A stretch of DNA of 64,000 nucleotides from Methylocaldum szegediense. Lineage in GTDB: Bacteria > Pseudomonadota > Gammaproteobacteria > Methylococcales > Methylococcaceae. The position numbers and the translations under genes are program-made. Location: NCBI RefSeq assembly GCF_949769195.1, contig NZ_OX458333.1, positions 4,498,001-4,562,000 of the forward strand, in the 5' to 3' direction. The notes beneath the pieces are model-generated. The model did no database searches. It had not been told where the DNA came from and saw only the letters and a program-made list of their open reading frames with translations. Every line of letters starts with the position of its first letter. The stretch's first letter is position 1. Of the stretch, positions 1-9,575 are shown in pieces.

Positions 1-434
1 CCACTGATTTCAATAGCCTGAGCGTGATTCAATACGCCGTCGACGTGCTCAAGGTCAGCCACGTGATCGTGTGCGGACATTACAATTGCGGCGGCGTCAA
101 GGCAGCCTTGAGCCCGCAACGTTCGGAACTCTTGATCGTCAACAAATGGCTGATGCATATCAAGGACGTCTATCGGCTGCATCAAGGCGAAATCAACGCG
201 CTTCAGAGCGACCAGGAGAGGGCGGACCGGCTGGTGGAGCTCAATGTCATAGAACAGATTCAGAATCTCGCCCACACCTCGGTGATTCAGCACTCCTGGA
301 AGCGCCACCTACGCCCGGTTCTGCACGGATGCGTTTACGGCCTCACCGATGGCATCATCAAGGAACTCATTCGTCTTCCACCCGAGACGCTGATTCATCC
401 GATTTATCAATATACGGACTTGCCCGAGACCTGA
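1..434 (+). CDS. Beta-class carbonic anhydrase, 5'-truncated by window edge
   Basis: Interconverts CO2 and bicarbonate in the cytoplasm. The frame is open to the left edge, so the first codon is outside the window; about 143 C-terminal residues are present against roughly 200-220 in a full enzyme. The segment SVIQYAVDVLKVSHVIVCGH followed by YNCGGV carries the His-x2-Cys pair that binds zinc in this family; the upstream Cys-x-Asp-x-Arg part is missing because of the edge. The C-terminus (PIYQYTDLPET) is complete. Downstream is repeat-rich non-coding DNA, so it is probably the last gene of its unit. Confidence 0.93.
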   Translation, partial: TDFNSLSVIQYAVDVLKVSHVIVCGHYNCGGVKAALSPQRSELLIVNKWLMHIKDVYRLHQGEINALQSDQERADRLVELNVIEQIQNLAHTSVIQHSWKRHLRPVLHGCVYGLTDGIIKELIRLPPETLIHPIYQYTDLPET

Positions 435-624
435 AGACTCGGCTCGGCCGTTTACTCAGGAACCCTACGGCCCGACGACTTTCGGGCTGTTCGCACGCTG
501 TGCCTCGGGTACGGCGCATTTGCCGTGCGAGAACCGTTAGCGGTATAAGGGGGTCAGAGGAGGAGAAGCATCGGTCTTGGAGCCGGGCTCGGTAGGCCAT
601 TCGCCCTGAGCCTTTTTCCTCGGA

Positions 625-664
625 CCTGTCCTGAGCCACGTCGAAGGGCCTGTCCTGAGCTTAG
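625..664. repeat. CCTGTCCTGAGC repeat, two tandem copies
   Basis: CCTGTCCTGAGC occurs twice, separated by CACGTCGAAGGG. Related sequence recurs near 18633-18672, 36547-36597 and 57408-57435, always between genes. The second copy is interrupted at CTGAGCTTAG by the adjacent REP element. Confidence 0.7.
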
Positions 665-753
665 CCCCGTAGCCCGGATGGAGCGAATGCGGAATTCGGG
701 ACAAACCGATCCTCGATCTCCCGCATTCCACTGCGCTGCATGCGGGCAACGAG
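665..753. repeat. REP/BIME palindromic element, copy 1
   Basis: Two inverted REP units: GTAGCCCGGATGGAGCGAAT on the left and a unit containing CCCGCATTCCACTGCGCTGC on the right, with a variable middle. Same family as the elements at 10717-10840, 11447-11533 and 11598-11685 around the RAYT transposase remnant. It is bracketed by 10-bp direct repeats CTGAGCTTAG at 655-664 and 754-763. Confidence 0.85.
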
Positions 754-882
754 CTGAGCTTAGTCGAAGGGTTGGAGATCTACCGGGATCGGCTTTCGCA
801 GGCTCGCGTTGGCGCCGAACGCTTGCCCACGACCTCCGCCTCGGGAGGTTCGAACACATTTACCGGGAGTCGCGGAGAACAG

Positions 883-2274
883 ATGTTGCGAACTATCATC
901 GTCGCCTTCATCGGGTTATGGCTACTGGCGGGGATTGCCGGTGAAGCGCAGCAGGCGCCAGAACCTCCGACTTCGCAGCCGAAGGTGGTCGCGCAGTTGA
1001 CGATCGACGGCCCTATAGGGCCCGCTACCAGCGATTACGTCGATCGCGCGCTGAAAGACGCCGAGGCCCGCAACGCGGTTCTGGCGATTATCCGAATGGA
1101 TACGCCGGGCGGTCTCGACACAGCGATGCGCGAAATCATCCGAATGATCCTCGCTTCGCGCATACCGATCGCGACCTATGTCGCGCCGAGTGGAGCCCGA
1201 GCAGCCAGCGCCGGGACTTATATCTTGTATGCCAGCCACATCGCCGCCATGGCGCCCGCCACCAATCTCGGAGCGGCCACCCCGGTCGCCATCGGTGCGC
1301 CGGGACGAAACGATGACAGGCCGGGACCTGCGGAAAAAGACGAGCAGGAAACGCCGCGCGACTCCGGGGATGCCATGGCCAAAAAGATGGTCAACGACGC
1401 GGTGGCTTATCTGCGCGGCCTCGCTCACCTTCGGGGCCGAAACGCCGAATGGGCCGAGAAGTCCGTGCGTGAAGGGGCCAGTCTTACCGCTGAGGAAGCG
1501 CTGAAGATGCAGGTCATCGACCTCGTCGCCCCCGATGTTCCCGCATTGCTGTCCGAGTTGCAGGGGCGGCGCGTGGACGTGCTCGGCCGTACCGTGACAC
1601 TCGATTTGACCGGGACGACCGTAGAAACGATTGATCCCGATTGGCGTAGCCGCCTCCTCGCCGTTATCACCAATCCCAATGTCGCCTACATTCTGATGAT
1701 GATCGGGGTGTACGGGCTCATTCTGGAGTTGTACAACCCCGGATCGATCGTGCCGGGTACAGTGGGCGTCATCTCGCTGTTACTCGCGATGTATGCTTTT
1801 CAGGTTCTCCCAGTGAATTATGCCGGCCTCGCCCTGATCATCGTCGGAATCGGTCTGATGATTGCCGAGGCGTTCGCGCCAAGCTTTGGGGCCCTCGGAT
1901 TGGGCGGCATCGCAGCCTTTATCGCCGGCAGCGTGATCCTGATCGACACCGAACGGATGCCCGGTGCCGGCCTCAGTTGGGCGGTGATCGCAGCATTCGT
2001 CCTGTCCAGCCTTATGTTCTTCGGTGTCGCTATCAATCTGATTCTGAGATCGCGGCATAAGCCTGTCGTCACCGGACGCGAAGAAATGATCGGTGCCGTC
2101 GGGACGGCTCTCGAAGACTTCCAGGATCTAGGCAGAATCCAGGTCCGAAGCGAAATCTGGACGGCGCGGACCACGATGCCGGTGCGCAAGGGCCAACGCG
2201 TCCGGGTACAAGGGCTGGATGGGCTGATCCTTAGCGTTACGCCGTTGGAAGAACGAAAGGAGCTAGAGTCATGA
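883..2274 (+). CDS. NfeD-type membrane serine protease
   Basis: A 463-residue membrane protease of the NfeD/ClpP-like family, whose members cleave membrane substrates together with a slipin. The frame extends upstream, but the ATG at 883 follows a GGAG ribosome site and begins a signal peptide ([19 protein letters not shown]). An N-terminal ClpP-like domain contains the MDTPGG segment and [12 protein letters not shown], where the catalytic Ser is expected. Four to five transmembrane helices follow (about residues 260-410), then a soluble OB-fold C-terminus. The stop overlaps the slipin start by 4 bp (ATGA), the classic NfeD-slipin pair. Confidence 0.92.
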   Translation: MLRTIIVAFIGLWLLAGIAGEAQQAPEPPTSQPKVVAQLTIDGPIGPATSDYVDRALKDAEARNAVLAIIRMDTPGGLDTAMREIIRMILASRIPIATYVAPSGARAASAGTYILYASHIAAMAPATNLGAATPVAIGAPGRNDDRPGPAEKDEQETPRDSGDAMAKKMVNDAVAYLRGLAHLRGRNAEWAEKSVREGASLTAEEALKMQVIDLVAPDVPALLSELQGRRVDVLGRTVTLDLTGTTVETIDPDWRSRLLAVITNPNVAYILMMIGVYGLILELYNPGSIVPGTVGVISLLLAMYAFQVLPVNYAGLALIIVGIGLMIAEAFAPSFGALGLGGIAAFIAGSVILIDTERMPGAGLSWAVIAAFVLSSLMFFGVAINLILRSRHKPVVTGREEMIGAVGTALEDFQDLGRIQVRSEIWTARTTMPVRKGQRVRVQGLDGLILSVTPLEERKELES

Positions 2275-3032
2275 TCACCACCTATTTCGTCGTTTTCCTC
2301 GCCGTCATCATGTTGATGTTCCTGCTAGCGGCGATCAAAGTGTTGCGTGAATACGAGCGGGGCGTCATCTTTCTGTTGGGCCGGTTCTACAAGGTCAAGG
2401 GCCCGGGTCTCTTCATCGTCATCCCAATCATTCAGCAAATGGTCAAAGTGGACCTTAGGACCATTGTGATGGATGTTCCGACGCAGGACGTGATTTCGCG
2501 CGACAACGTCTCGGTCCGGGTAAACGCGATTGTCTTTTTTCGTGTGATCGACCCGGCAAAGGCGATCATCCAGGTGGAGAACTATTTCGAGGCGACCAGC
2601 CAGCTCGCGCAGACGACCTTGCGGTCGGTGCTGGGCCAGCACGAGTTGGACGAGATGCTGGCGGAGCGTGAAAAGCTGAACATGGACATCCAGAGTGTGC
2701 TCGACCAGCAGACCGACGCTTGGGGCATCAAAGTGTCCAATGTCGAGATCAAGCACGTCGATTTGGACGAAAGCATGGTGCGGGCTATCGCGCGGCAGGC
2801 GGAGGCCGAGCGGGAGCGCCGTGCCAAAGTGATACACGCCGAGGGCGAGTTCCAGGCCGCACAGCGTTTGGTCGAAGCGGCTCGAACGCTGGCGCAGTCC
2901 CCGCGAGCCATCGAACTTCGCTATCTCCAAACCCTGACCGAGGTTGCGGGCGACAGATCCTCGACCATCGTGTTTCCGCTACCGATGGAAGTCCTCAGTG
3001 CCTTCAAGAGCGGGGAGCCGACGGCATCCTGA
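2271..3032 (+). CDS. Slipin (stomatin/prohibitin family)
   Basis: A 253-residue SPFH/band-7 protein thought to scaffold membrane microdomains with its NfeD protease partner. One N-terminal membrane segment ([20 protein letters not shown]) is followed by the stomatin signature [20 protein letters not shown], the band-7 core, and a charged coiled-coil part ([20 protein letters not shown]). The length is usual for bacterial slipins. Translational coupling to the preceding gene by an ATGA overlap supports a joint function. Confidence 0.95.
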   Translation: MITTYFVVFLAVIMLMFLLAAIKVLREYERGVIFLLGRFYKVKGPGLFIVIPIIQQMVKVDLRTIVMDVPTQDVISRDNVSVRVNAIVFFRVIDPAKAIIQVENYFEATSQLAQTTLRSVLGQHELDEMLAEREKLNMDIQSVLDQQTDAWGIKVSNVEIKHVDLDESMVRAIARQAEAERERRAKVIHAEGEFQAAQRLVEAARTLAQSPRAIELRYLQTLTEVAGDRSSTIVFPLPMEVLSAFKSGEPTAS

Positions 3033-3134
3033 TCCGGTGGCGTTCGCCCGAACTCGACGCAAGCGGCGCTACGCGAGAAAAGAACAATACCGCCACTCTT
3101 TTCGGTTGTACCCCTCGGTAGGATAATCCCATTT

Positions 3135-3175
3135 CGCACAAGCAGAGCTTGTGCGAGTCGCGGCTCCGTCGCGAC
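3135..3175. other. Two tandem hairpins
   Basis: CGCACAAGC/GCTTGTGCG (3135-3143 and 3147-3155) forms a 9-bp stem with a 3-nt loop; GTCGCG/CGCGAC (3157-3162 and 3170-3175) forms a second. There is no T-run, so a role as RNA stabiliser or weak terminator after the slipin gene is only inferred. Confidence 0.5.
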
Positions 3176-3208
3176 CCTTTCCGACCATTCCAGCGAGGTG
3201 CTACTGAT

Positions 3209-3523
3209 ATGCCATTATTCATTTCGATCTTGCTTACCCTCGGCATCGTCTATTGGTACTACCGAACCGCAGAGCGGATGGGACTCAAGTCGCTACACTG
3301 GGGGGTTGCGGGAGCCATTGCCTACCAGGTGCCGGCCTGGGCATGGATGCTCTTGGTGTCCAAGCCGTATCTGTCTTCGCTTAGAGGAGTGGCAAAAACG
3401 GGGATGTCGTCCTTCCTGATCGGCCACTCCTGGATTCTCGTGGGGGCACTGTGTGCCCTTGCGGTTTACAAATTTTTTCTGCTGAAGGCCAACGTTCGGG
3501 CATCGTCGGGGGAACAATTTTAG
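3209..3523 (+). CDS. Small membrane protein, unknown function
   Basis: 104 residues with three predicted membrane segments: PLFISILLTLGIVYWYY, the middle segment from about residue 30, and SWILVGALCALAVYKFFLL. No family recognised. The ATG at 3209 gives an N-terminus that starts directly with a membrane helix; the frame extends upstream over the hairpins but that part looks non-coding. A strong terminator follows at 3567, so the gene ends its own transcript. Confidence 0.65.
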   Translation: MPLFISILLTLGIVYWYYRTAERMGLKSLHWGVAGAIAYQVPAWAWMLLVSKPYLSSLRGVAKTGMSSFLIGHSWILVGALCALAVYKFFLLKANVRASSGEQF

Positions 3524-3566
3524 GCCGAGATCGTACAGGCAGCGTCGGACTCGAGATTCGGGAAGA

Positions 3567-3598
3567 GGGATTCCGGGCGTTCGACCGGAATCCCTTTT
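3567..3598 (+). terminator. Rho-independent terminator
   Basis: Perfect 10-bp stem GGGATTCCGG/CCGGAATCCC (3567-3576 and 3585-3594), an 8-nt loop, then TTTT. It ends the transcript of the small membrane protein gene; the minus-strand gene at 3613 converges on it. Confidence 0.9.
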
Positions 3599-3612
3599 CG
3601 TTTGATGGGCCT

Positions 3613-4086
3613 TTACGCCAGATTTTGTGCGGCGACCATGAAATAGAGCATGGGGATCGAGAACATGGTGTTGAAACGGCTGGTCAGCATTGCTGTCCGC
3701 GCTGCCGTCTTCTTTTCGTCATCCGTGGCTTCCACCAGACCCAGGGCCTTTTTCTGATTCGGCCAGATGATGTTCCACACGTTGTAAGCCATGATTAGGC
3801 CAAGCCACATTCCGATTCCGATGTAGGTCTCTGGTCCGCCTTTGAAATAACCGAAGAGCAGGGCTTGGAGGACATAGCCGTTCAAGGTTGCCAAGATGAG
3901 TCCGGTCACCACCGTGGACAGGGCAGCCCAGCGGAACCAGAACAAAGCTGCCGGGGCGATGACTTTGCCGATTGCCGGTTTTTGTTCGTCAGGAATCTTC
4001 GGCATCGACGGAATCTGGACGAAATTGAAATACCAGAGCAGCCCGATCCACATGACCCCCGAAATAACGTGCAGCCAGCGAAACAA
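3613..4086 (-). CDS. PuuD-like (urate oxidase N-terminal type) membrane protein
   Basis: About 157 residues, four predicted membrane helices. FRWLHVISGVMWIGLLWYFN matches the first helix of the PuuD/urate-hydroxylase membrane domain, whose His residues are thought to bind heme. Only the membrane domain is present. The start is a problem: the longest frame begins at a TTG with no ribosome site, and 15 nt upstream in the same frame is a TAA (4102-4104) that ends a small ORF having a good ribosome site. Either the two are coupled genes or one gene broken by a stop. Confidence 0.75.
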   Translation of the reverse strand: MFRWLHVISGVMWIGLLWYFNFVQIPSMPKIPDEQKPAIGKVIAPAALFWFRWAALSTVVTGLILATLNGYVLQALLFGYFKGGPETYIGIGMWLGLIMAYNVWNIIWPNQKKALGLVEATDDEKKTAARTAMLTSRFNTMFSIPMLYFMVAAQNLA

Positions 4087-4101
4087 AAACGCAAACCAGG
4101 C

Positions 4102-4236
4102 TTACGACAGCTGGACCGTGCCGGTAGCCAGTGCCAGCGCCACAACCAGTACGAGCCCGAAGATCAACGCCCGTTCCAGTTTGTCTAAGCCGAATTTCGC
4201 GAGCGCGTCGATCACTTTAAGCATGACATTCTGCAT
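4102..4236 (-). CDS. Small single-helix protein in frame with the PuuD-like gene
   Basis: 44 codons from ATG 4236 (MQNVMLKVIDALAKFGLDKL) through one hydrophobic segment (ALIFGLVLVVALALATGTVQ) to TAA. A strong GAGGGGAG ribosome site precedes the ATG. The same frame continues after the stop into AWFAFLFRW of the PuuD-like protein. Changing the one stop codon would join them into a protein of about 206 residues, so this may be a separate small membrane protein or the N-terminus of an interrupted gene. Confidence 0.5.
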   Translation of the reverse strand: MQNVMLKVIDALAKFGLDKLERALIFGLVLVVALALATGTVQLS

Positions 4237-4679
4237 CGTGGTTCTCCCCTCTTGTTGTTAGTATTGACTTCGCCGCGCAAAATGTGCACGGGGTGAAAAG
4301 AGTATTCCTCTCCGACGTGACGATCAAATGAAATTCGGGGTTGGCGCGGGAGTGGCTTTCTGGGCGATGGGAAACGGACCAACCCACGGCACGGATGTTT
4401 GGTTGGCGGGTGGAAAGGGCCTTATTACGTCGCGCGGACGAGCGCGAAAACCCATCCGGGACACGAAAGAAGAACGGTTTTCGGGTAGAACCAGGACTGG
4501 AAATGAGCTTGGCCGATGTTGACGGCATCGAATTTCGGGATTTAAAGCGGGCGCGACTTGGGGCAGAACGCCGGACCGATTCCGGTGAGTCCCGCGAAGA
4601 GCAAGACCCGGTCTCGGTAAGCTAGACTCGCCTGCGAATCGGCACCCAGGCATGACGGGTCATGCCCGGGTATTCCGGA
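4237..4679. other. Intergenic region, 443 bp
   Basis: No gene supported; the open frames on both strands overlap each other and show no family resemblance. An imperfect 13-bp hairpin (4644-4656 with 4659-4671, one mismatch) lies just downstream of the minus-strand gene ending at 4680 and may act in transcript termination, although no T-run follows. Confidence 0.5.
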
Positions 4680-5024
4680 TTATTGGCGCTCCAGTTTGGC
4701 TTTGATGGCCGCCGCTTCGGCGCTGATGCGTTCGACCGCGGCTCGGAAACGAGCCTGCTCGGCGTTCGCCGCCTCCGCGATGGCGGCATTGTCGGCATTT
4801 GCTTCCTTGACGACGCAGTCGTTATAAGCTTGGGTTTTCTGTTGCCATTCCCGCACCGCTTTGAGACTCCGGTTATAGCCTTCGACGCTACGGGAATCGA
4901 TCTCCGGCGGGGCGGTTTGAGTTCCGCAATTCGAGGGGGTCCACTTACCGTCGGTCAGGGTTCCGGCCTGGGCACCGATCGCCGTCAGCGCGGTCAGTAA
5001 AACAATGGTCCGGTATGAAGGCAT
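4680..5024 (-). CDS. Secreted hypothetical protein
   Basis: 114 residues. A clear Sec signal peptide (MPSYRTIVLLTALTAIGAQA, cleavage after AQA) directs it to the periplasm. Two Cys remain in the mature part (PSNCG and NDCVV), allowing one disulfide. The C-terminal half is Ala/Glu-rich and helical (NAEQARFRAAVERISAEAAA), probably a coiled coil. No family recognised and no operon partner is close. Confidence 0.7.
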   Translation of the reverse strand: MPSYRTIVLLTALTAIGAQAGTLTDGKWTPSNCGTQTAPPEIDSRSVEGYNRSLKAVREWQQKTQAYNDCVVKEANADNAAIAEAANAEQARFRAAVERISAEAAAIKAKLERQ

Positions 5025-5166
5025 AGAGCACTCCCGTTTTCAGTAGATCAGACAAAAGAACACCGATGCGCGAAGCTCGTCATCGCGTTACCCATATAGA
5101 CGAACCAAGCGCCAAACAACGCCGCTCCCGCGACAACTTCTTCCGGCTCGTCGAACCGAACCTGCA

Positions 5167-5194
5167 GCCCGCATGCAGCGCAGCGGAATGCGGG
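5167..5194. repeat. REP half-element
   Basis: A single REP unit (GCCCGCATGCAGCGCAGCGG...) of the family described at 665-753, with no inverted partner. Confidence 0.6.
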
Positions 5195-5243
5195 GGAGCT
5201 CATCTCGCCGATCGAGCCCGGATTTCCTTGCGTTTCGATCGGC

Positions 5244-5654
5244 TTACACTTTTATCCTCGACGCGGCATCACCCCGAATCTCGAATTCCGGATCGCTGCT
5301 TAGTAGAACCGCCTTCTCCCGCAACGCAAGGGCTGCTGCGAAACAATCGGCATAGGATATGGGATAGGTCGCCTTGAGTTTTACGGCCTTCCAAAACAGA
5401 TCATCGTCAAAGGGAATGATCTCTATGGGCAGTAAGGCTATTTCACCATACTTGCGTTCCGCGACGGACCAGCTGAATTGCTTGGCGATGCGATACACGG
5501 CTTCGCCCAGGTTGATCTGATGCAAAAGAACCCGATGGCTGCCGGATTGGGCCTCGCTCAAAATGTCGGCGACTCGCTCTGCGCCCGGTTCATCTTGGGC
5601 CAGACGCAGTAGAGCGCAGGCATCCAGCACGTAGGTGGCCTTAGCCGGTTTCAT
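5244..5654 (-). CDS. PIN-domain ribonuclease toxin (VapC-like)
   Basis: 136 residues. VapC-type PIN toxins cleave RNA through an acidic metal centre. The N-terminal YVLDACALLRL carries the first conserved Asp, LGEAVYRI the conserved Glu, and SYADCFAAALA the second Asp cluster; LLSSDPEFE near the end fits the last acidic position. It overlaps the upstream AbrB-type gene by 14 bp, the usual antitoxin-toxin order. All catalytic positions look intact, while the paired antitoxin seems shortened at its N-terminus. Confidence 0.85.
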   Translation of the reverse strand: MKPAKATYVLDACALLRLAQDEPGAERVADILSEAQSGSHRVLLHQINLGEAVYRIAKQFSWSVAERKYGEIALLPIEIIPFDDDLFWKAVKLKATYPISYADCFAAALALREKAVLLSSDPEFEIRGDAASRIKV

Positions 5655-5829
5655 CGCGCGAGACTTCCGGCCGATGCTCGCGGATCAGGCCATCCGCCAG
5701 TGAAGTTTCGCTCTTCAGCGATCCACGAAAGGCGGCGACCGGATCGGCCGGCAGCGGGTAAATTTCCAGATGGTCCCCGGCATCGCGTATCTCGACCACG
5801 CAGCCCGGTTTAATCCCGCTGTTTCCCAA
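5641..5829 (-). pseudogene. VapB/AbrB-type antitoxin, N-terminus damaged
   Basis: The readable part IKPGCVVEIRDAGDHLEIYP is the second half of an AbrB/MazE swapped-hairpin domain, followed by a toxin-binding tail (PADPVAAFRGSLKSETSLAD). The expected start (Met...KGQVTIP...LG) is absent. The only start in the usual position is a TTG, and further upstream the frame reads LLSGFLSSRVFPRL, unlike the family, across a TCTTCCCG direct repeat, and then enters the truncated TonB gene. I read this as a 5'-truncated antitoxin at a rearrangement junction; an unusual but functional start cannot be excluded. Confidence 0.55.
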
Positions 5830-5861
5830 TCGCGGGAAGACACGGGAAGACAGGAATCCGC

Positions 5862-6548
5862 TCAGTAATCCTGGTTGAATCCCTCGACGTTGAGCGTCAA
5901 TTCGGTTCTGTCGTTAATCCGCCAGGTTACGCTCGGATTGACGATCACGCGGTCCAGCGAAACGAAGTCCCAGAACGAATTATTGCTTTGGTACGCTCCG
6001 GAGAAGCGGTAAAGCAGGGAACGGTCCTGTGTGACGGGACCGCCTGCGTCCCATAGGGTGCGGTAATAATCATACGAGCCGAACTGTTGTTCCAGCGCGT
6101 AATAGGGTTCGTCCAATGGGCGCTTGGTGGTGACGTTGATCAGGCCGCCCGGCTCGATCCGGCCGAACAGCATGGCCTCCGGGCCTTTGAGGACCACGAT
6201 GCTTTCCAGATTGGCAGTGTCGAGATCGGTTGACAGTCCGCCAAAGCCGTTTATTAGCCCCAACCCATTGCGATAGATACGGGAACCGGTGGGAAAGCCA
6301 CGGATGATATAGGCATTTCCGAATCCCGGGCTCCGCTGCGGTCGTACGCCGCTGACATTCTCTAGCGCATCCTTGATCCTTAGCGTTTTCTGGTCGTTCA
6401 TGACTACCCACGGTACGACTTGTGTCGATACCGGCGTTTCCATCACGCGCGTATCGGTCTTGGTGGCAGCGGTGGCGCGGCGGACAGGGTAGTCCTCACT
6501 GTACGGATCGCTGGGATCAGACTCCTCAGCTTCGGCGCTGATGGTCAT
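5862..6548 (-). pseudogene. TonB-dependent siderophore receptor fragment
   Basis: About 228 residues covering the TonB box region (TISAEAEES), the plug (ENVSGVRPQR, IIRGFPTGSRIYRNG, VLKGPEAMLFGRIEPGG) and the first barrel strands. Intact receptors have 700-900 residues. Signal peptide, STN domain and most of the barrel are missing; a stop follows NVEGFNQDY. Upstream the frame still reads SIALEK, matching TIALDK in the complete receptor at 11763-14384, so homology extends a little past the Met. It is a paralogue of that receptor truncated at both ends, and ends where the damaged antitoxin begins. Confidence 0.85.
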
Positions 6549-6725
6549 TTTTTCGAGTGCGATCGATCGCCCACAGTATGGGCTCGACCAGCCGCTCTTC
6601 GGTTCGCATGAGGCGATTCAGGCATGCTTTGGCCGCGTTTTGCGCCGGGAAAGGTTTCCGACCTACCGAATCGGAACATGCTCTAATCCGGGCAACAATC
6701 GGAGCCGATGAGAAGACCTTCGGTT

Positions 6726-8156
6726 TCAGGAACCGGCCACCCGGTAGCGCCGAACCGCAATCGATGCCAGCCACCCCATGAGCAGCGCCGGAGCGGCCAG
6801 TCCGAGCAGATCCGTCCCGACCCGTCCCGCGAGATCGCCGGCGGACTCCTCCCGGTATTCGAAGCGGGGAATGTCGTCGAACGCATCGAAAGCGAAATCC
6901 CCGCGGATCAGCTTGGGATTGAAGAAATCCCGCAGTTCGGCGTGGTAGGCATCGATCTGGGCGAGGAATTGGCGGTGTCGGGCCAGGCCGGTACCGGTCA
7001 GCTCCAAAAATGCACTCTGCGTCAGCAGAGCCGGCGAGAAAAACTTGAGGCGCTCGGCGAGATCCTGCTGGTGCTGCAGCGCATCGGTGAATTCGGCGAC
7101 CGCCGCCTGCATGCGCCGATCCAGTTCGAGCTGGCCTAGAACCCATTTCGATTCATCGTCCGCGCTTTCCGCGTCCGGTCGCAGCTCCGGGTGGTCGGCG
7201 AAAAAGCCCTCGGCGATTTCGTCCGTGGCTTTGCGAATGTCGTCGGCCGCATCCCGCAAGCGCACGATGTAGTCCATTCGGTTCGGCATCGGGTATGCTG
7301 CGGCGAGGAACATGTTCACGCCCGCCGGCACGAGAATCACCACCGTCAACCACGAAGCGGCGAGGACCGCGGCATTGGTGGCGGAGCGCCAGCCAAGGCT
7401 GACGACGAGCATCGCCAGCGCGAACCAGAATCCGCAATAGGCGAACACGATCCCGAACCAGCTGACGAGGCGCCAGCCGACTCCGGGTTGGCGGGGGTCG
7501 ATTCCGGCGACTGCTACGGCGATGAGCAGCAGACCCGCCGTCAGGAGCAGAAGCAATCCCAGACGAAAGCCGATCTTGAACGACAGGAGCCGCCTCAGGG
7601 AAACCGGCTGGGCGGCGAGCAGGCCGAGAATGCCCGCCTCCTTCTCGGAGGCCAGCAGATCGTGGCTGAGCGCCAGAACAAACAGGGGCAGCAGATAGAC
7701 GATCACGAAGGCGGGATCGAACGGCCCCAGCAGCAGCTTGCGCGGATTCACGGTTTCGTAGGCGTCGGCGAAACCGGCCTTGGCGTTGATGTTTAGCTTC
7801 ACCAAATACGGGTAGAGATCGCTCTGGCCCACGGCGAGCGGCGCCAGCGGAGCCGGCGGTTTGGCCGCGTAGCGTACCAGGTGCGCCCAGGTGAAGCCGC
7901 GTACGTCGATCGGGCTGTTCCAGTACGAAACCTGCTCCTCGCCTTTGCGGACGCGCTCGGCCTGGCGTTTCGACGCGACGATGGCTTCGTTTTCCTCGGC
8001 GCGGGCGGAGGCGATGGCCCGTTCCTGGAAACGGGCCCAGGACATGCCGTTGTAAAGGCCGTAGGCGATCAGTCCGGCCAATACCGCCGCCAGGCCGAAA
8101 ACCAGGCGGTCCGCCGCCAGAAGTTTCAGTTCATGCTTCCACTGGACGATCCACAT
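6726..8156 (-). CDS. ABC transporter permease, DUF3526-type (second of pair)
   Basis: 476 residues, ABC-2-like permease with N-terminal helix (LVFGLAAVLAGLIAYGLYNG), a long periplasmic part of about 110 residues, a bundle of five helices (for example FVIVYLLPLFVLALSHDLLA), then a second periplasmic loop and a terminal helix. The segment LLASEKEAGILGLLAAQPVS is typical of the NosY/DUF3526 permeases. The gene overlaps the upstream permease by 26 bp and shares its architecture, so the two probably form a heterodimer with the ATPase at 9576-10274. Substrate unknown; association with TonB receptors suggests siderophore or peptide traffic. Confidence 0.85.
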   Translation of the reverse strand: MWIVQWKHELKLLAADRLVFGLAAVLAGLIAYGLYNGMSWARFQERAIASARAEENEAIVASKRQAERVRKGEEQVSYWNSPIDVRGFTWAHLVRYAAKPPAPLAPLAVGQSDLYPYLVKLNINAKAGFADAYETVNPRKLLLGPFDPAFVIVYLLPLFVLALSHDLLASEKEAGILGLLAAQPVSLRRLLSFKIGFRLGLLLLLTAGLLLIAVAVAGIDPRQPGVGWRLVSWFGIVFAYCGFWFALAMLVVSLGWRSATNAAVLAASWLTVVILVPAGVNMFLAAAYPMPNRMDYIVRLRDAADDIRKATDEIAEGFFADHPELRPDAESADDESKWVLGQLELDRRMQAAVAEFTDALQHQQDLAERLKFFSPALLTQSAFLELTGTGLARHRQFLAQIDAYHAELRDFFNPKLIRGDFAFDAFDDIPRFEYREESAGDLAGRVGTDLLGLAAPALLMGWLASIAVRRYRVAGS

Positions 8157-9575
8157 CGGACTCTTCCTTTTTCCATATGAAATCGGTTATCGAAGGCACG
8201 AGCCGGCGAACGACGCGGGCTCCCCAGACCACGCAGGCGACCGACCAGGCCAGCAGCAAGAACGCGGCGGTTCGATAACGGCCGGCCAGATCGCGGAACG
8301 GAGGCGATTCGTAGCGAAATTCCGGAATCCGCCCCCAGAGCTCCGGGCCGGCCTTGTATTCGCCCCAATCCTTTTCGAGATGCCGGCTCAAATCCTCGTT
8401 GAGGATCCACTGCATGCGGCGCCGGTGGTCTTCGGCGGCGCGCAGAAAATGGCGGTGATGCTCGAAGTCGGTGCCGGCCAGAGCCATGGACAGGGTTTGC
8501 AAGGCGAGCAGAGGAGAAATCAGGGCGCCCCATTGATAGATTTCGTCCTGCCGCCGAATCTGATCGAAGATCCGGCCGAAATGGCGGTCGAATACCTCGT
8601 TGCTTGCTTCTTCGTTCCTCTGGATCAGGACTCCGCGCCAGTTCACCGGCAAATTCTCGACCTTGTCGACCCCGTAGTGCCGCATCAACTCGGCCTTTAT
8701 CTTTTGTTCGCTCAGATGTCCGGCTTTTAGGTCCGCCTTGAGCGCTGCCCTCCATTCGTTCGCGGCGGGCAGCGGGTAAAGCGACTCGGCGATACTCGCT
8801 ACGGCTCGGGGCGCCAGAATGCACGAGAAGGCCCACAGGCTTAGAAGGATGGCGAGGGATGTCCGCGCCGATTCGGCTCGGGCCGAGACCGCCAGAGTGA
8901 GGCCGGCGAATATGGCGAGATACAGAAAATAAGCCGCCGCGTACGGCAGCGCACGGCTCCAAAGGAGGGGTAGGTCGTCTCCTGCGAAGACCGACGCGAT
9001 TCCGGCCGGCATCAAAACGAACAACGCCACGCCCAGCAACAGAGCGGACTTGCCCAGAATCCAGCCGCGCAAGTCGGCGCCCTGGCTCAATACCTGGCGC
9101 AGCGTTCCTTGTTCGCGCTCTCCGGCGACAGCGTTGAATCCGAGCAGGATGATCAGCAGCGGTCCGAAAAGCTGTAGGGCCATGGCCGCCGTCAGCGGCG
9201 CGAAACGCTGCGCGGCGGTAGCGTCCTGGGCCGGGCGGTAGACCGATTCGTTCTGACGATGGGCTTCCAGCCACACGCTCTGTCCGACGAAATTGACGAT
9301 GCCGGGGTCCAGTGTCGACAACGCGTTCTGCGGGCGGAATACATAGACTCCGTAATGGGCGGCGTTGTGCGGGTTGTTTTCGCCCTGGTCCAGCCAGCGC
9401 GCGCGTTCCGCCTGCGCCGCCGCGAGCCGCTGCCGCTCCAGGTCCCGGCCGTGCTGCCAGCCGGCCGCGCCGGCGGCGGCGACCAGGGAGAACACGATCA
9501 GCACGCAGGCCAGGAGGCGCCCGTCGCGCCGGACTTCCTTGAACTCCTTAACCAGGGTCGCACGGAATGCGGTGT

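Larger units (their letters stand above)
435..882. other. Intergenic region, 448 bp, repeat-filled
   Basis: No credible gene. The right half holds two copies of the CCTGTCCTGAGC repeat and one REP/BIME palindrome, described separately. Open frames here lack family resemblance and overlap the repeats. Confidence 0.7.

Noticed and set aside
8126-9274. 382-codon open frame on the minus strand
   Set aside because: Overlaps the DUF3526 permease in another frame; Arg/Pro-rich shadow.
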